DNA from: Actinophytocola gossypii
GTDB taxonomy: Bacteria; Actinomycetota; Actinomycetes; Mycobacteriales; Pseudonocardiaceae
Length of the DNA stretch: 64,000 nucleotides
Direction of reading: 5' to 3'
Assembly (NCBI RefSeq): GCF_025165815.1
Contig: NZ_JAFFZE010000015.1
Location: 372,001 to 436,000 of the forward strand
In this document: piece after piece, positions 34,774-43,197 of the stretch
Position numbering within the stretch: position 1 is the first letter of the stretch
How the letters are laid out: every line of letters begins with the position of its first letter
Program-made: the position numbers and the translations under genes
Notes under the pieces: generated by a model
What the model saw: the letters and a program-made list of their open reading frames with translations, nothing else
The model's database searches: none
What the model was told of the DNA's origin: nothing

Positions 34774-34932
34774 ATGCGGAAGCTCATGGTTCTGGCGTTG
34801 GTGATCCTCGCGATCGGTGGCGGTGGAATGGCCACGCACTGGTTGTGGACGCGGGTCGTGCTCCTGTTCGCGTGCTGTGCCCTCGGACTGTTCTGGATCT
34901 CGGGTCGGCGCAAATCATCCGACGACTCTTGA
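34774..34932 (+). CDS. Short membrane protein (52 residues)
   Basis: ATG at 34774 follows the strong site GGGGAGG (34761-34767). The product MRKLMVLALVILAIGGGGMA continues with a second hydrophobic stretch (RVVLLFACCALGLFWI) and ends SGRRKSSDDS. Two membrane helices in a hairpin with a charged C-terminal tail are predicted. No family is recognised. It stands alone between the small reverse gene and the fucosidase gene. Confidence 0.6.
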   Translation: MRKLMVLALVILAIGGGGMATHWLWTRVVLLFACCALGLFWISGRRKSSDDS

Positions 34933-34984
34933 TAATTCGGCCGCGTAGACCCACTATGAAAAGGCATTGGTGGTTGATACGTCG

Positions 34985-35030
34985 GACGAGTGATCGGAGT
35001 TGCTCGTGTTCGGAAATCGGATCACTCGTC
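34985..35030 (+). promoter_or_regulatory. Hairpin enclosing the fucosidase ribosome binding site and start
   Basis: GACGAGTGATC (34985-34995) and GATCACTCGTC (35020-35030) are perfect 11-base inverted repeats. The 24-base loop holds the GGAG site (34996-34999) and the GTG start (35006). If it forms in the mRNA it could gate translation; as DNA it could be a repressor operator. Whether it is functional is inference. Confidence 0.4.
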
Positions 35031-36424
35031 GGACCCTCCTCGCCGGTTCGGCCGCCGCGGCGGGAATCGGCACGCTGTCGCCGACCATCGCGACGGCGGC
35101 CACGGCACCGCGCAGGTGGTACGAGCCGACCTGGGAGTCGCTGGACACCCACCCGCTGCCGTCCTGGTTCGACGACGCGAAGCTGGGGATCTTCATCCAC
35201 TGGGGTGTCTTCTCCGTGCCGGCGTGGGCACCACGCGGCGAGTACGCCGAGTGGTACCCGAGCGCGATGCGGAACCCGAACAACCCCACCCACGCCTACC
35301 ACCGCCGCACCTACGGCGCCGACTTCGCCTACCGCGACTTCATCCCGATGTTCCGCGCGGAGCGCTGGGACCCGGCGGAGTGGGTCGACCTGTTCGCCGC
35401 CGCCGGCGCCCGCTACGTCGTGCCGGTCGGCACCCACCACGACGGCTTTCCCCTGTGGCGCACCAGGACCACCGACTGGAACAGCACGACCATGGGCCCC
35501 CGCCGGGACATCCTGCGTGAACTCGGCGACGCCGCCCGCGCCCGCCGGATGCACTACGCGCCCTCCTACCACCAGTTGCTCAACTACTACGCGCCCGAGT
35601 TCGACGCGCCGCATCCCGACTACCTCAGCGAGAAGTACCTGCGGGAGTGGATGCACCCGCAGATGCGCGAGCTGGTCGAGGACATCGGCAGCGAGATGCT
35701 CTGGCTCGACGGCGACTGGAACGACCCGGCGGAGTCCTTCGGCACCAAGGAGTTCGTCGCCTGGTACTACAACCGCGCTGCCGCCCACCGCGAGCAGGTC
35801 CTGGTCAACGACCGGCTCGGCATGGTCCGCAGCGAGCACGGCGACTTCTACACCCAGGAATACGACTACGACACCGGCCAGGGCCCACAGCACAAGTGGG
35901 AGAACACCCGCGGTTGCGGCCTGTCCTTCGGCTACAACCGCAACGAGCCGCTCGAGGACTACCTGACGATCGACCAGCTCGTCACCATGTTCGTCGACAA
36001 CGTCGCGCACTGGGGCAACCTGCTGCTCAACGTCGGCCCGCGCGCGGACGGCACGATCGACGACGTCCAGGTCGACCTGCTGCGCGGACTCGGGCGCTGG
36101 CTGGAGGTCAACGGCGAGGGGATCTACGGCAGTCGCGTGTGGACGGTGCAGCGCGGAACCACCGCCGAGGGCCTCGAGACCAGGTACACCACCAGGGACG
36201 GCGGGGACCGGGTGTACGCGTTCCTGCTCGGCCGCCCTGGCCGCACGGTGACCATCCCGGCCGCCGACCTGCCGCCGCTGCGCCGGGGCGACCAGGTCCG
36301 CCTGCTCGGCCGGCCCCGCCCGCTGCGCTGGACGCGCCGGGGCGACCAGGTGCTCGTCGACCTCCCGGACGCCCCGCCCGACCAGCCCGTGCACACCCTC
36401 CGGTTCCGGCGCGAGCGGCGCTGA
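35006..36424 (+). CDS. Tat-exported alpha-L-fucosidase (GH29)
   Basis: The protein has 472 residues. The GTG at 35006 is placed by GGAG seven bases upstream; a TTG two codons earlier overlaps that site. The twin-arginine signal [20 protein letters not shown] ends near ATA. GH29 landmarks are [42 protein letters not shown] and the nucleophile Asp235 in LWLDGDWND, then [14 protein letters not shown]. It removes alpha-linked fucose from glycans outside the membrane. Length is normal. A hairpin surrounds its translation start. Confidence 0.95.
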   Translation: MFGNRITRRTLLAGSAAAAGIGTLSPTIATAATAPRRWYEPTWESLDTHPLPSWFDDAKLGIFIHWGVFSVPAWAPRGEYAEWYPSAMRNPNNPTHAYHRRTYGADFAYRDFIPMFRAERWDPAEWVDLFAAAGARYVVPVGTHHDGFPLWRTRTTDWNSTTMGPRRDILRELGDAARARRMHYAPSYHQLLNYYAPEFDAPHPDYLSEKYLREWMHPQMRELVEDIGSEMLWLDGDWNDPAESFGTKEFVAWYYNRAAAHREQVLVNDRLGMVRSEHGDFYTQEYDYDTGQGPQHKWENTRGCGLSFGYNRNEPLEDYLTIDQLVTMFVDNVAHWGNLLLNVGPRADGTIDDVQVDLLRGLGRWLEVNGEGIYGSRVWTVQRGTTAEGLETRYTTRDGGDRVYAFLLGRPGRTVTIPAADLPPLRRGDQVRLLGRPRPLRWTRRGDQVLVDLPDAPPDQPVHTLRFRRERR

Positions 36425-36428
36425 CGGG

Positions 36429-36971
36429 TCAGGAGCTCGGCTTCGCCCGGTCGTAGAGGAGCTGGATCGCGTCCGAGCCGGCGACCGCGGTCAGCCCGGT
36501 CAGCACGACCCGGGTGGCGCGCGGGGCGAGGACCAGGCCGGCGGTGAACCCGCCCGAGATCCAGACCCCGAGACAGAACGGGCAGCTGACCAGCTCACCG
36601 ACCGCGTGCCGCGCCCCGGTACCGCGGACCGACTCGTTGACCTCGCCCTCCCCGGCCGGCTCCTCGTACCGGGTGAACGGCGCCCGCAGCGGGCTGGTCA
36701 CCGCGTCCTTGGACAGCAGCCGGCTCGCCTTGTGCGTGGCCAGGCACAGCAGCACGGTGTCCTGCACGCCGATCCGCTGGGGCAGCCGGACGCCGAACGC
36801 CCGTCCGGCCGCGGTCAGCAGGCCGAGGACGGCGGCGTAGACGCCCATGACCGCGGCATATCCGCCGAGCGGCCGGTCCTTGTCCCCGGCGTAGTCCCGC
36901 TGGATCCGGCGCGCGGCCCGGAACAGCGCTGTGCGTGGTTTCGTCTTCGGTTCCGTCTTCGTCGTGGTCAC
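36429..36971 (-). CDS. DUF1360 membrane protein
   Basis: The protein has 180 residues from a GTG at 36971. Conserved features of DUF1360 are [34 protein letters not shown] and the Cys pair in [15 protein letters not shown]. Three or so membrane helices are predicted. The family is widespread in actinomycetes and bacilli, and its role is unknown. It converges on the fucosidase gene with four bases between stops. Confidence 0.85.
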   Translation of the reverse strand: MTTTKTEPKTKPRTALFRAARRIQRDYAGDKDRPLGGYAAVMGVYAAVLGLLTAAGRAFGVRLPQRIGVQDTVLLCLATHKASRLLSKDAVTSPLRAPFTRYEEPAGEGEVNESVRGTGARHAVGELVSCPFCLGVWISGGFTAGLVLAPRATRVVLTGLTAVAGSDAIQLLYDRAKPSS

Positions 36972-37034
36972 CTGCGTGAGCTACCCGCGTTCGCGCCGGG
37001 TATGCCTGCGCGGTCGGCTGGGTACACGGGCGGG

Positions 37035-38042
37035 ATGAGCGATCGACGAGTGGTGGTGGTGACGGGAGCCAGCGGCGGGGTCGGTCGCGCGGTGGCCAGG
37101 GGGTTCGGCGCGTGCGGTGACCGGGTCGCGCTGCTCGCCCGAGGCGACGACGGGCTGGCCGCGGCCGCCCGCGACGTCCGGCACGCCGGCGGCGAGGCCG
37201 TGCCGCTGACCGTCGACGTGGCGGACCCGGACGCCGTGGAGCGGGCCGCCGACGAGATCGAGGAGCGCCTCGGCCCGGTGGACGTGTGGGTCAACAACGC
37301 GTTCGTCGGGGCGCTGGCGCCGGTCGCCGAGATGGACGCCGCCGAGTTCCGGCGGATCGTCGAGGTCACCTACCTGGGCTACGTGCACGGTACCCTCGCC
37401 GCCCTGCGCCGGATGCGGCCAAGGGACCGCGGCACGATCGTCCACATCGGATCGGCGCTGGCCTACCGGGCGATCCCGCTGCAGTCGGCGTACTGCGCGG
37501 CCAAGCACGCGATCAAGGGCTTCCACGAGTCGCTGCGCTGCGAGCTGCTGCACGCCGGCTCGAACGTGCACACCACGATGGTCCAGCTGCCCGCGATGAA
37601 CACGCCGCAGTTCGACTGGGTGCGCTCCACGATGCCGCGCCGTCCGCAACCGGTGCCGCCGATCTACCAGCCCGAACTCGCCGCCGAGGCCGTGCGCCAC
37701 GCCGTCGAGCACCCGGGGCGGCGCGAGTTCTGGGTCGGCGGCTCCACCGTCGGGACCATCCTCGGCAACCGGATCGCGCCCGGCCTGCTGGACCGGTACC
37801 TGGCCAGGACCGGCTTCGGCGCGCAGCAGACCGACGAGCCGCACGACCCCGACGCCGGCAACCTCTGGCGGCCCGGCGACGAGGCCCCCGGTACCGACCA
37901 CGGCGCCCACGGCCGGTTCGACGACCGCGCTCACGCCGGCAGCCCGCAGCTGTGGGCGTCCCGCCATCGCGGCGGGCTCGCGGCCGTGGCCGGCGGCGCG
38001 CTGGCCGCCGGCCTGCTCGGCCTGGTCAGGCGGCGTCGATGA
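37035..38042 (+). CDS. Short-chain dehydrogenase/reductase with membrane tail
   Basis: The protein has 335 residues from the ATG at 37035. The Rossmann motif TGASGGVG (about 9-16), NNAF, the Ser of IGSALAYR, and Tyr153/Lys157 in SAYCAAKHA form the classical SDR site; NADP preference is likely from the ARG after strand two. The sequence [20 protein letters not shown] and the long C-terminal extension match the large SDR group common in actinomycetes. The extension ends in a hydrophobic segment ([17 protein letters not shown]) with a basic end. Substrate is unknown. Its end overlaps the convergent cutinase-like gene by 17 bases. Confidence 0.85.
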   Translation: MSDRRVVVVTGASGGVGRAVARGFGACGDRVALLARGDDGLAAAARDVRHAGGEAVPLTVDVADPDAVERAADEIEERLGPVDVWVNNAFVGALAPVAEMDAAEFRRIVEVTYLGYVHGTLAALRRMRPRDRGTIVHIGSALAYRAIPLQSAYCAAKHAIKGFHESLRCELLHAGSNVHTTMVQLPAMNTPQFDWVRSTMPRRPQPVPPIYQPELAAEAVRHAVEHPGRREFWVGGSTVGTILGNRIAPGLLDRYLARTGFGAQQTDEPHDPDAGNLWRPGDEAPGTDHGAHGRFDDRAHAGSPQLWASRHRGGLAAVAGGALAAGLLGLVRRRR

Positions 38043-38964
38043 TCTTGTACCAGGGGGAGGTCGCGGTCAGCCGGTCGATCAGGTCCTGACCGACGAGCGC
38101 GGCGAGCCCGTTCCGCGCGGCGACCAGTTCGGCCCGGCCGGCGTCGCCGCCGAGCAGCTGCTGGATCTGCCACGGGGTGCCGATCGGCAGCGGCAGCGGC
38201 GCACCGTGCGGCACCCGCTGCGGCTGGCGGTGCAGGACCAGCCCGCGGCCGAGGTCGCGCGCCGGGTCCAGGACGTAGCCGTGGTCACCGCTCGCGTAGC
38301 CCACCAACCCGTTCGCGAACGCGGCCAGGTTGGTGATCATGTTGGTGGAGTTGCAGATGCCGTCGTTCTCGTTGCACACGTTGCGCACCGCGAGGTCGCC
38401 GTAGTCCTGGCCGCCGTACATCGTCACGCCGGGCAGGATCGTCGGCACGTTGGTCTCGATGCCGCCCGCGACACCACCGGCCCCGCCGTCGCCGAACGGC
38501 CGGCGCGGGTTGCCGTACAGCACGCCGTGCAGCAGGTGGTGCGGGACCGTCGCCTCGTGCGCGAACTTCTCCAGCACGTCACCCGCGACGACCGCGCCCT
38601 CGGAGTACCCGGCGAGCACCAGGCGCGCGCCGGGGCAGGCGGCGTGGAGGTCCCGCACCGCGCGCTCCAGCTTGGCGGTGCCCTCGGCCACCGACGCGTC
38701 CAGCGCCTTGCGGTCCACCACCGGGAACACGCCCGCGTAGTACGGCACCTGGACGATCTGCCAGCCGGCAGGCGAGTTCGCGTTGAACCCGGACGCGTTC
38801 CAGTTGGTCAGCGTCTCGCCGTGCCCGTAGCCGTCGGTCTCGAACACCGCCGTGCCAGGACAGGCCGCGCTGCTCGTGGCCTGTGCCGCCGGCACCGTGA
38901 ACACCGCCGCGGCCACCGCGACCACCGCGGCGGCGACGAGCCCCCGCTTCCCGAACCAGCGCAT
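38026..38964 (-). CDS. Secreted cutinase / PE-PPE-like alpha/beta hydrolase
   Basis: The protein has 312 residues; the ATG at 38964 follows GGAGGCAGGGA. A Sec signal peptide ([20 protein letters not shown], then AAQA) is followed by an alpha/beta-hydrolase core. The nucleophile elbow is [15 protein letters not shown] with GYSEG, then [15 protein letters not shown], the region seen in PE-PPE and cutinase-like esterases of mycolate-containing actinobacteria. Cys residues suggest extracellular disulfides. It would cleave ester bonds of lipids or polyesters outside the cell. Choosing between cutinase and PE-PPE hydrolase needs a profile search. Confidence 0.75.
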   Translation of the reverse strand: MRWFGKRGLVAAAVVAVAAAVFTVPAAQATSSAACPGTAVFETDGYGHGETLTNWNASGFNANSPAGWQIVQVPYYAGVFPVVDRKALDASVAEGTAKLERAVRDLHAACPGARLVLAGYSEGAVVAGDVLEKFAHEATVPHHLLHGVLYGNPRRPFGDGGAGGVAGGIETNVPTILPGVTMYGGQDYGDLAVRNVCNENDGICNSTNMITNLAAFANGLVGYASGDHGYVLDPARDLGRGLVLHRQPQRVPHGAPLPLPIGTPWQIQQLLGGDAGRAELVAARNGLAALVGQDLIDRLTATSPWYKIIDAA

Positions 38965-39082
38965 TCCCTGCCTCCGTGTGCCTGCTCGACTCCACTCCGC
39001 GATCATCCTGCCCGGCTGGGACGCCGCCGGACCAGCGAACGCCGTGGCGCACCTGCGCCATCACCCACATGCGCCACCGCGA

Positions 39083-40036
39083 TCAGAGCCAGCCCCGGTG
39101 GGCCGCCTGCACCCCGGCCTGGAACCGCGTGGTCGCGCCGAGCCGGTCGAGCAGCGCGGCGACGCGGCGGACGACCGTGCGCCGGGACAGCCGCAGCCGC
39201 CGCGCGATGACGTCGTCGGTGACCCCGGCCGCCAGCAGCGTGACGATCGCCCGGTCCGGTTCGGACAGCGGCTCGTCCGCGCCACCGGACGTGAGCGGGA
39301 CCCCGAGCGTCCAGAGCGTCTCGAACACGCCGGCCAGCGCGGTCACCAGCCCCGGCGTGCGCACCGCCAGCGCGCCGGACAGCCCGGTCCCGTCGGGGTC
39401 GGGCACGAGCAGGGCGGTGTCGTCGTCGCCGATGGTCAGCTTCACCGGCAGGTCGGCGAGCACCCGGGCGTCCTCGCCCAGCCCGACCATCCTGGTCATG
39501 CTGGCGAACAGGTCCGGATCGGAGTAGACGGCCTGGTGGTACACCGCGCGGTACCGCAGCCCGGCCGCCATCCGCCGGGTCTGCAACTCCTCCTGAGCCA
39601 GGAAGTCCTCCTGGCGGCTGCGGTAGGGCGGCCGGTCCAGCCACCGGATCCGGTCGGTCGCCCGCTCCTGCAGGTCCCGGGTCAGCGCGATCAGCTCCAG
39701 CGGGTCCGGCACGGCCAGCACCCCGTCCCCGGCATCCCGTCTGGCGTGGTGGTAGAGCCGATCCAGCTCGGCCCCCGCGCGCCAGAGCCGTTCGCGCCGG
39801 GCCTCCTCCGCCCGCAGCAGCTCGGCCAGCACGAGCCCGGGGGACCGCGCCGCCCAGGTGTCGCCGTCGACGCGGACCACCACGTCCAGGTCGGCCAGCT
39901 CGGTGAGTGCCCGGCCGACGTCGGCCGCCGGCAGCCCGGTGTGCCCGGCGAGCCGCTCGGCCCCGCACCGTCCGTGCCGCGTCAGCGCGCGGTACACCCG
40001 GCCGAGGTCGGTGTCCGGGTCGAGGACGTCGAGCAC
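39083..40036 (-). CDS. TrmB-like/LuxR-type transcriptional regulator
   Basis: The protein has 317 residues. The GTG at 40036 is chosen for GAGGAGAGG just upstream; an earlier in-frame ATG lacks a site. The N-terminal winged helix (LGRVYRALTRHGRCGAERLA, then GHTGLPAADVGRALTELADL) is TrmB-like. A phospholipase-D-like effector domain follows in the middle, and the C-terminus is a LuxR HTH (LSEPDRAIVTLLAAGVTDDV, then IARRLRLSRRTVVRRVAALL). This architecture is common in actinomycetes. It is divergent from the lexA gene, with 58 bases between the starts. Targets are unknown. Confidence 0.8.
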   Translation of the reverse strand: MLDVLDPDTDLGRVYRALTRHGRCGAERLAGHTGLPAADVGRALTELADLDVVVRVDGDTWAARSPGLVLAELLRAEEARRERLWRAGAELDRLYHHARRDAGDGVLAVPDPLELIALTRDLQERATDRIRWLDRPPYRSRQEDFLAQEELQTRRMAAGLRYRAVYHQAVYSDPDLFASMTRMVGLGEDARVLADLPVKLTIGDDDTALLVPDPDGTGLSGALAVRTPGLVTALAGVFETLWTLGVPLTSGGADEPLSEPDRAIVTLLAAGVTDDVIARRLRLSRRTVVRRVAALLDRLGATTRFQAGVQAAHRGWL

Positions 40037-40094
40037 GGGCCTCTCCTCGTGTCGGTCCGGCCGGCCGGGAGCGCCGACCTCTATCATTCCGGCG

Positions 40095-40748
40095 GTGTAC
40101 GACGATCTTGATGTCTTCGACCACCTGGACGCCTCGAGCCTGCCGCCGCGGCAGCAGCGGATCCTGGCCGCGATCCGGGACTGGGTGGTCCGGCACGGCT
40201 ACTCGCCGAGCACCCGGCAGATCGGCGACGCGGTCGGCCTGCGGTCGTCGTCCTCGGTGTCGAGGCATCTGACGAGCCTGGAGGAGAAGGGGTTCCTCCG
40301 GCGCAGCACGAGTGTGTCCCGCCCGATCGACGTGCGGATGTTCCTGCGCTCCGCCGCACCGGAGCCGGCCGCCGACTCGGTGACCGTGCCGGTGGTCGGC
40401 GACATCGCCGCCGGCGTCCCGATCGCGGCCGAGGAGCACGTCGACGACCTGCTCACCCTGCCGCGCGGGATCACCGGCCGCGGCACCGTCTTCGGCCTCC
40501 GGGTACGCGGCGACTCGATGGTCGACGCCGCGATCTGCGACGGCGACATCGTGGTGGTGCGCCAGCAGCACGAGGCCCACTCCGGCCAGATCGTCGCCGC
40601 GATGATCGACGGCGAGGCGACGGTCAAGGTGTACCGCCGCCGCAACGGCCACGTCTTCCTCGAGCCGCGCAACCCCGCCTACGACGTGATCGACGGCGAC
40701 GAGGCGGTCGTGCTCGGCGTGGTCGCCTCGGTGCTGCGCAGCGTCTGA
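40095..40748 (+). CDS. lexA: LexA repressor
   Basis: The protein has 217 residues from a GTG at 40095. The winged helix PPRQQRILAAIRDWVVRHGY, STRQIGDAVGLRSSSSVSRH, is followed by the S24 peptidase domain with the self-cleavage bond Ala106-Gly107 (DIAAGVPI), the nucleophile Ser141 (RGDSMVDA) and Lys178 (EATVKVY). In the SOS response RecA filaments trigger cleavage. I see no GAAC-N4-GTTC-like box in the 58 bases upstream, so either this copy is not autoregulated or it is a second LexA-like protein. Its last 70 bases overlap the convergent AraC gene. Confidence 0.93.
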   Translation: MYDDLDVFDHLDASSLPPRQQRILAAIRDWVVRHGYSPSTRQIGDAVGLRSSSSVSRHLTSLEEKGFLRRSTSVSRPIDVRMFLRSAAPEPAADSVTVPVVGDIAAGVPIAAEEHVDDLLTLPRGITGRGTVFGLRVRGDSMVDAAICDGDIVVVRQQHEAHSGQIVAAMIDGEATVKVYRRRNGHVFLEPRNPAYDVIDGDEAVVLGVVASVLRSV

Positions 40749-41491
40749 GCCGCCCGCTGGTGCGTGCCTGGGGTGTGCCCGAACGCGCGGCGGAACACGT
40801 CGATGAACGCGCTGGTGGACGACCAGCCGCAGGCGTGCGCCACGGTGGTCACCGGCGTGCCGTCGGCGAGCAGGGTCAGCGCGTGGTAGAGCCGTAGCTG
40901 GGTGCGCCACTGCGGGAACGTCATCCCGAGGTCGGACCGGAACAGCCGGGCCAGCGTGCGCGCGCTCGCGCCGACCACGGTGCCGAGAGCGGTCAGGGTG
41001 CGGTCGTCGGCCGGGTCGGCACGCAGGATCGCGCACAGCGCCCGCAGCCGCGGGTCGGCCGGGGTGGGCAGGTGCACCGGCTGCTGCGGGGACGCGCGCA
41101 GCTGGTCGAGCAGGACCGCGCGCAGCCGTCGCCGCTGCGGGGTGTGCGCGTGCGGGGTGCGGGTGTAGGTGAGGATCAGCTCCCGCAGCAGCGGGCCGAC
41201 GGCCAGCACGCTCGGCTCGGTCAGGCCGAGCGGGTTCTCGGTCGCGGGCAGCCCGACCAGGTGCAACTCGAGCTCGCCGTGCGCGCGGTGCGCGTGCACG
41301 GTTCCGGCCGGCACCCAGATCGCGCGGGTGGCGGGCGCGACCCAGGACCCCCGGTCGGTGGTGATCGCCAGCACGCCTCGGGCGGCGTAGACGATCTGGT
41401 GCTCGTCGTGGTGGTGCGCGTCGATGCCGGTGCCCGAGGCGAGCGTTTGCGCCAGGGTCGGGGCGACCGGGGTGTGGCGGATCTCCGTCAT
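40679..41491 (-). CDS. AraC-family transcriptional regulator
   Basis: The protein has 270 residues from the ATG at 41491; an ATG at 41503 is also in frame. The cupin sensor (DAHHHDEHQIVYAARGVLAI, then VPAGTVHAHRAHGE) is followed by two HTH motifs (ALGTVVGASARTLARLFRSD; VTTVAHACGWSSTSAFIDVF, then RRAFGHTPG). The Thr/Ser-rich final 20 residues are read from the antisense of the lexA 3' end, an overlap of 70 bases. It is divergent from an MFS exporter, 53 bases away, the usual layout of a regulator and its transporter. Confidence 0.88.
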   Translation of the reverse strand: MTEIRHTPVAPTLAQTLASGTGIDAHHHDEHQIVYAARGVLAITTDRGSWVAPATRAIWVPAGTVHAHRAHGELELHLVGLPATENPLGLTEPSVLAVGPLLRELILTYTRTPHAHTPQRRRLRAVLLDQLRASPQQPVHLPTPADPRLRALCAILRADPADDRTLTALGTVVGASARTLARLFRSDLGMTFPQWRTQLRLYHALTLLADGTPVTTVAHACGWSSTSAFIDVFRRAFGHTPGTHQRAAQTLRSTEATTPSTTASSPSITS

Positions 41492-41544
41492 CGGTTGGCA
41501 CATTATCGGAAGTGCGACACGCCGCCGGCCGCGAGCATGGTGCG

Positions 41545-42678
41545 GTGTCGTGGACCAAGCCGATCGTCCTGCTGGCCGTCGGTCACTCCTGTGTGGACGT
41601 CTACCAGGGCGCGGTGGCCGCGCTGGTGCCGTTCTTCGTCGCCGAGCGCGACTACGGCTACGCCGCCGCGTCCGGCATCGTGCTCGCCGCGTCGCTGCTG
41701 TCGTCGGTGGCGCAGCCGGTGTTCGGGGCGCTGACCGACCGGTGGGCGATGCCCTGGCTGCTGCCGGTGAGCACGGTCCTCGGCGGGGTCGGCGTCGCGC
41801 TGTCCGGCGTCACGGGCTCCTACGCGCTGACATTGGCCTTCGTCGCGGTGTCCGGGCTCGGGGTGGCCGCCTACCACCCGGAGTCGGCGCGGGTCGCCCG
41901 GCTCGTCAGCGGGCCCGGGCACACCGGGATGAGTTGGTTCTCCCTCGGCGGCAACGTCGGGTTCGCGCTCGCGCCCGTGCTGGTGGCCGCGGCCCTGGCG
42001 GCCGGCGGGCTCCGGTTCACCCCGCTGCTCGTCCTGCCGGCGATCGTCGGCAGCGTGCTGTGCCTGCCCGTCCTGCGCGCGCTCGGCTCGCGCGCCCCCG
42101 CGAGGTCCGGCCGGGCGGACGCGGCCGGGACCGACGACATCGCCTCGTTCCTGCGGCTGTCGGCGGCGGTGGTGTTCCGGTCGATCGTGTTCGTCGGCCT
42201 GAGCGCGTTCGTCTCGCTGTACGCCCAGGAACGCACCGGGGGCGGCGTCGCGGCCGGCGGGGCCGCGCTGTTCCTGCTCTACCTCGGCGGGGCGGTCGGC
42301 ACGGTGCTGGGCGGCCGGTTGGCGAACCGGTGGGACCGGGTCACCGTCGTGCGCCGGTCGTACCTGCTCACCGTCGGCGCGGTCGCCGGAGTCGTGTTCG
42401 TGCCCGGCCCGGCCGTGTACGTGTTCGTCGCGCTGACCTCCGCCGGCCTGTACGTGCCGTTCTCCCTGCAGATCACGCTCGGCCAGGACTACCTGCCCAC
42501 CCGAGTGGGCACCGCGAGCGGCGTCACCCTCGGGCTGACCGTCAGCGTCGGCGGCCTCGCCAGCCCGCTCGTCGGTACGCTGGCCGACCACACGTCCCTG
42601 CGGACCGCCCTCGCCCCGCTGATCGCCATGCCCGTACTGAGTTGGCTGGCGATCCGCACCCTGCGCGAACCCGGGTGA
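41545..42678 (+). CDS. MFS transporter, fosmidomycin-resistance-like
   Basis: The protein has 377 residues from a GTG at 41545. Twelve hydrophobic helices are expected. The opening, PIVLLAVGHSCVDVYQGAVA, then ALVPFFVAERDYGYAAA, and AYHPESARVARLVSG match the Fsr-like group of drug:proton antiporters (family pattern GHxxxD...Q.A..AL.P and FHP.). It sits just left of the biosynthetic cluster and could export its product, though the adjacent AraC gene could equally make it a separate unit. Confidence 0.85.
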   Translation: MSWTKPIVLLAVGHSCVDVYQGAVAALVPFFVAERDYGYAAASGIVLAASLLSSVAQPVFGALTDRWAMPWLLPVSTVLGGVGVALSGVTGSYALTLAFVAVSGLGVAAYHPESARVARLVSGPGHTGMSWFSLGGNVGFALAPVLVAAALAAGGLRFTPLLVLPAIVGSVLCLPVLRALGSRAPARSGRADAAGTDDIASFLRLSAAVVFRSIVFVGLSAFVSLYAQERTGGGVAAGGAALFLLYLGGAVGTVLGGRLANRWDRVTVVRRSYLLTVGAVAGVVFVPGPAVYVFVALTSAGLYVPFSLQITLGQDYLPTRVGTASGVTLGLTVSVGGLASPLVGTLADHTSLRTALAPLIAMPVLSWLAIRTLREPG

Positions 42679-42823
42679 CCCTCCGCGACCGGACGTCGCA
42701 CGCCCGGTGAAGAACGGTGCGGAACAATGGTGCGCGCGACGACTCAGGGTGGTCGCGTTCTCGGGACGATCACTCCGGACCGAATCCCAGTCCACCCTTT
42801 ACGGGCAATTCCTTCTGCCCTCC

Positions 42824-42852
42824 CTGACATGCCCGGAAACCATTGCTAGCTT
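42824..42852 (+). promoter_or_regulatory. Predicted promoter for the left arm of the biosynthetic cluster
   Basis: CTGACA (42824-42829) and TAGCTT (42847-42852) are 17 bases apart. Transcription would start near 42859, about 30 bases before the small secreted-protein gene. This AT-richer stretch contrasts with the coding DNA around it. Confidence 0.5.
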
Positions 42853-42888
42853 CGAACGCGGACGTTCCCGACCAATCGGAGAGGAACC

Positions 42889-43197
42889 ATGCGCAAATTC
42901 GTCGTTGCGGGTCTGGCGACATTTCTTGTCGTGGCTGGATCGCCGGCTTCCGCGGACACCGCCGAAGCCCAGGGAGAAGTCACGGTTTTCTCCACGGAAT
43001 TTCAGGAGCTGAGCGTGTACGAGAACCCGAGTGGTTGCCAGGTGCTTCCGCTTGGCGCACACGTGCTCGTCAACCGGACCGACCAGCCGGTGCGCATCCA
43101 CGCCGACCCGTTCTGCGCGACCCCGAGCCTGGTGGTGCCCCCCGCGTACGGCTCGCACGTTCCCCCCGACTCCGGATCCTTCTCGGTCGACGCGTGA
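42889..43197 (+). CDS. Small secreted protein of unknown function
   Basis: The protein has 102 residues; the ATG at 42889 follows GGAGAGGAA. The signal peptide MRKFVVAGLATFLVVAGSPA ends near ASA. The mature part is about 80 residues with two Cys (SGCQVL and PFCATP), possibly one disulfide, and beta-rich sequence. No family is recognised. Its stop overlaps the start of the nucleotide-sugar dehydrogenase gene (GTGA, 43194-43197), so it is part of the cluster transcript. The codon use in its first half is less GC-rich than its neighbours. Confidence 0.65.
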   Translation: MRKFVVAGLATFLVVAGSPASADTAEAQGEVTVFSTEFQELSVYENPSGCQVLPLGAHVLVNRTDQPVRIHADPFCATPSLVVPPAYGSHVPPDSGSFSVDA

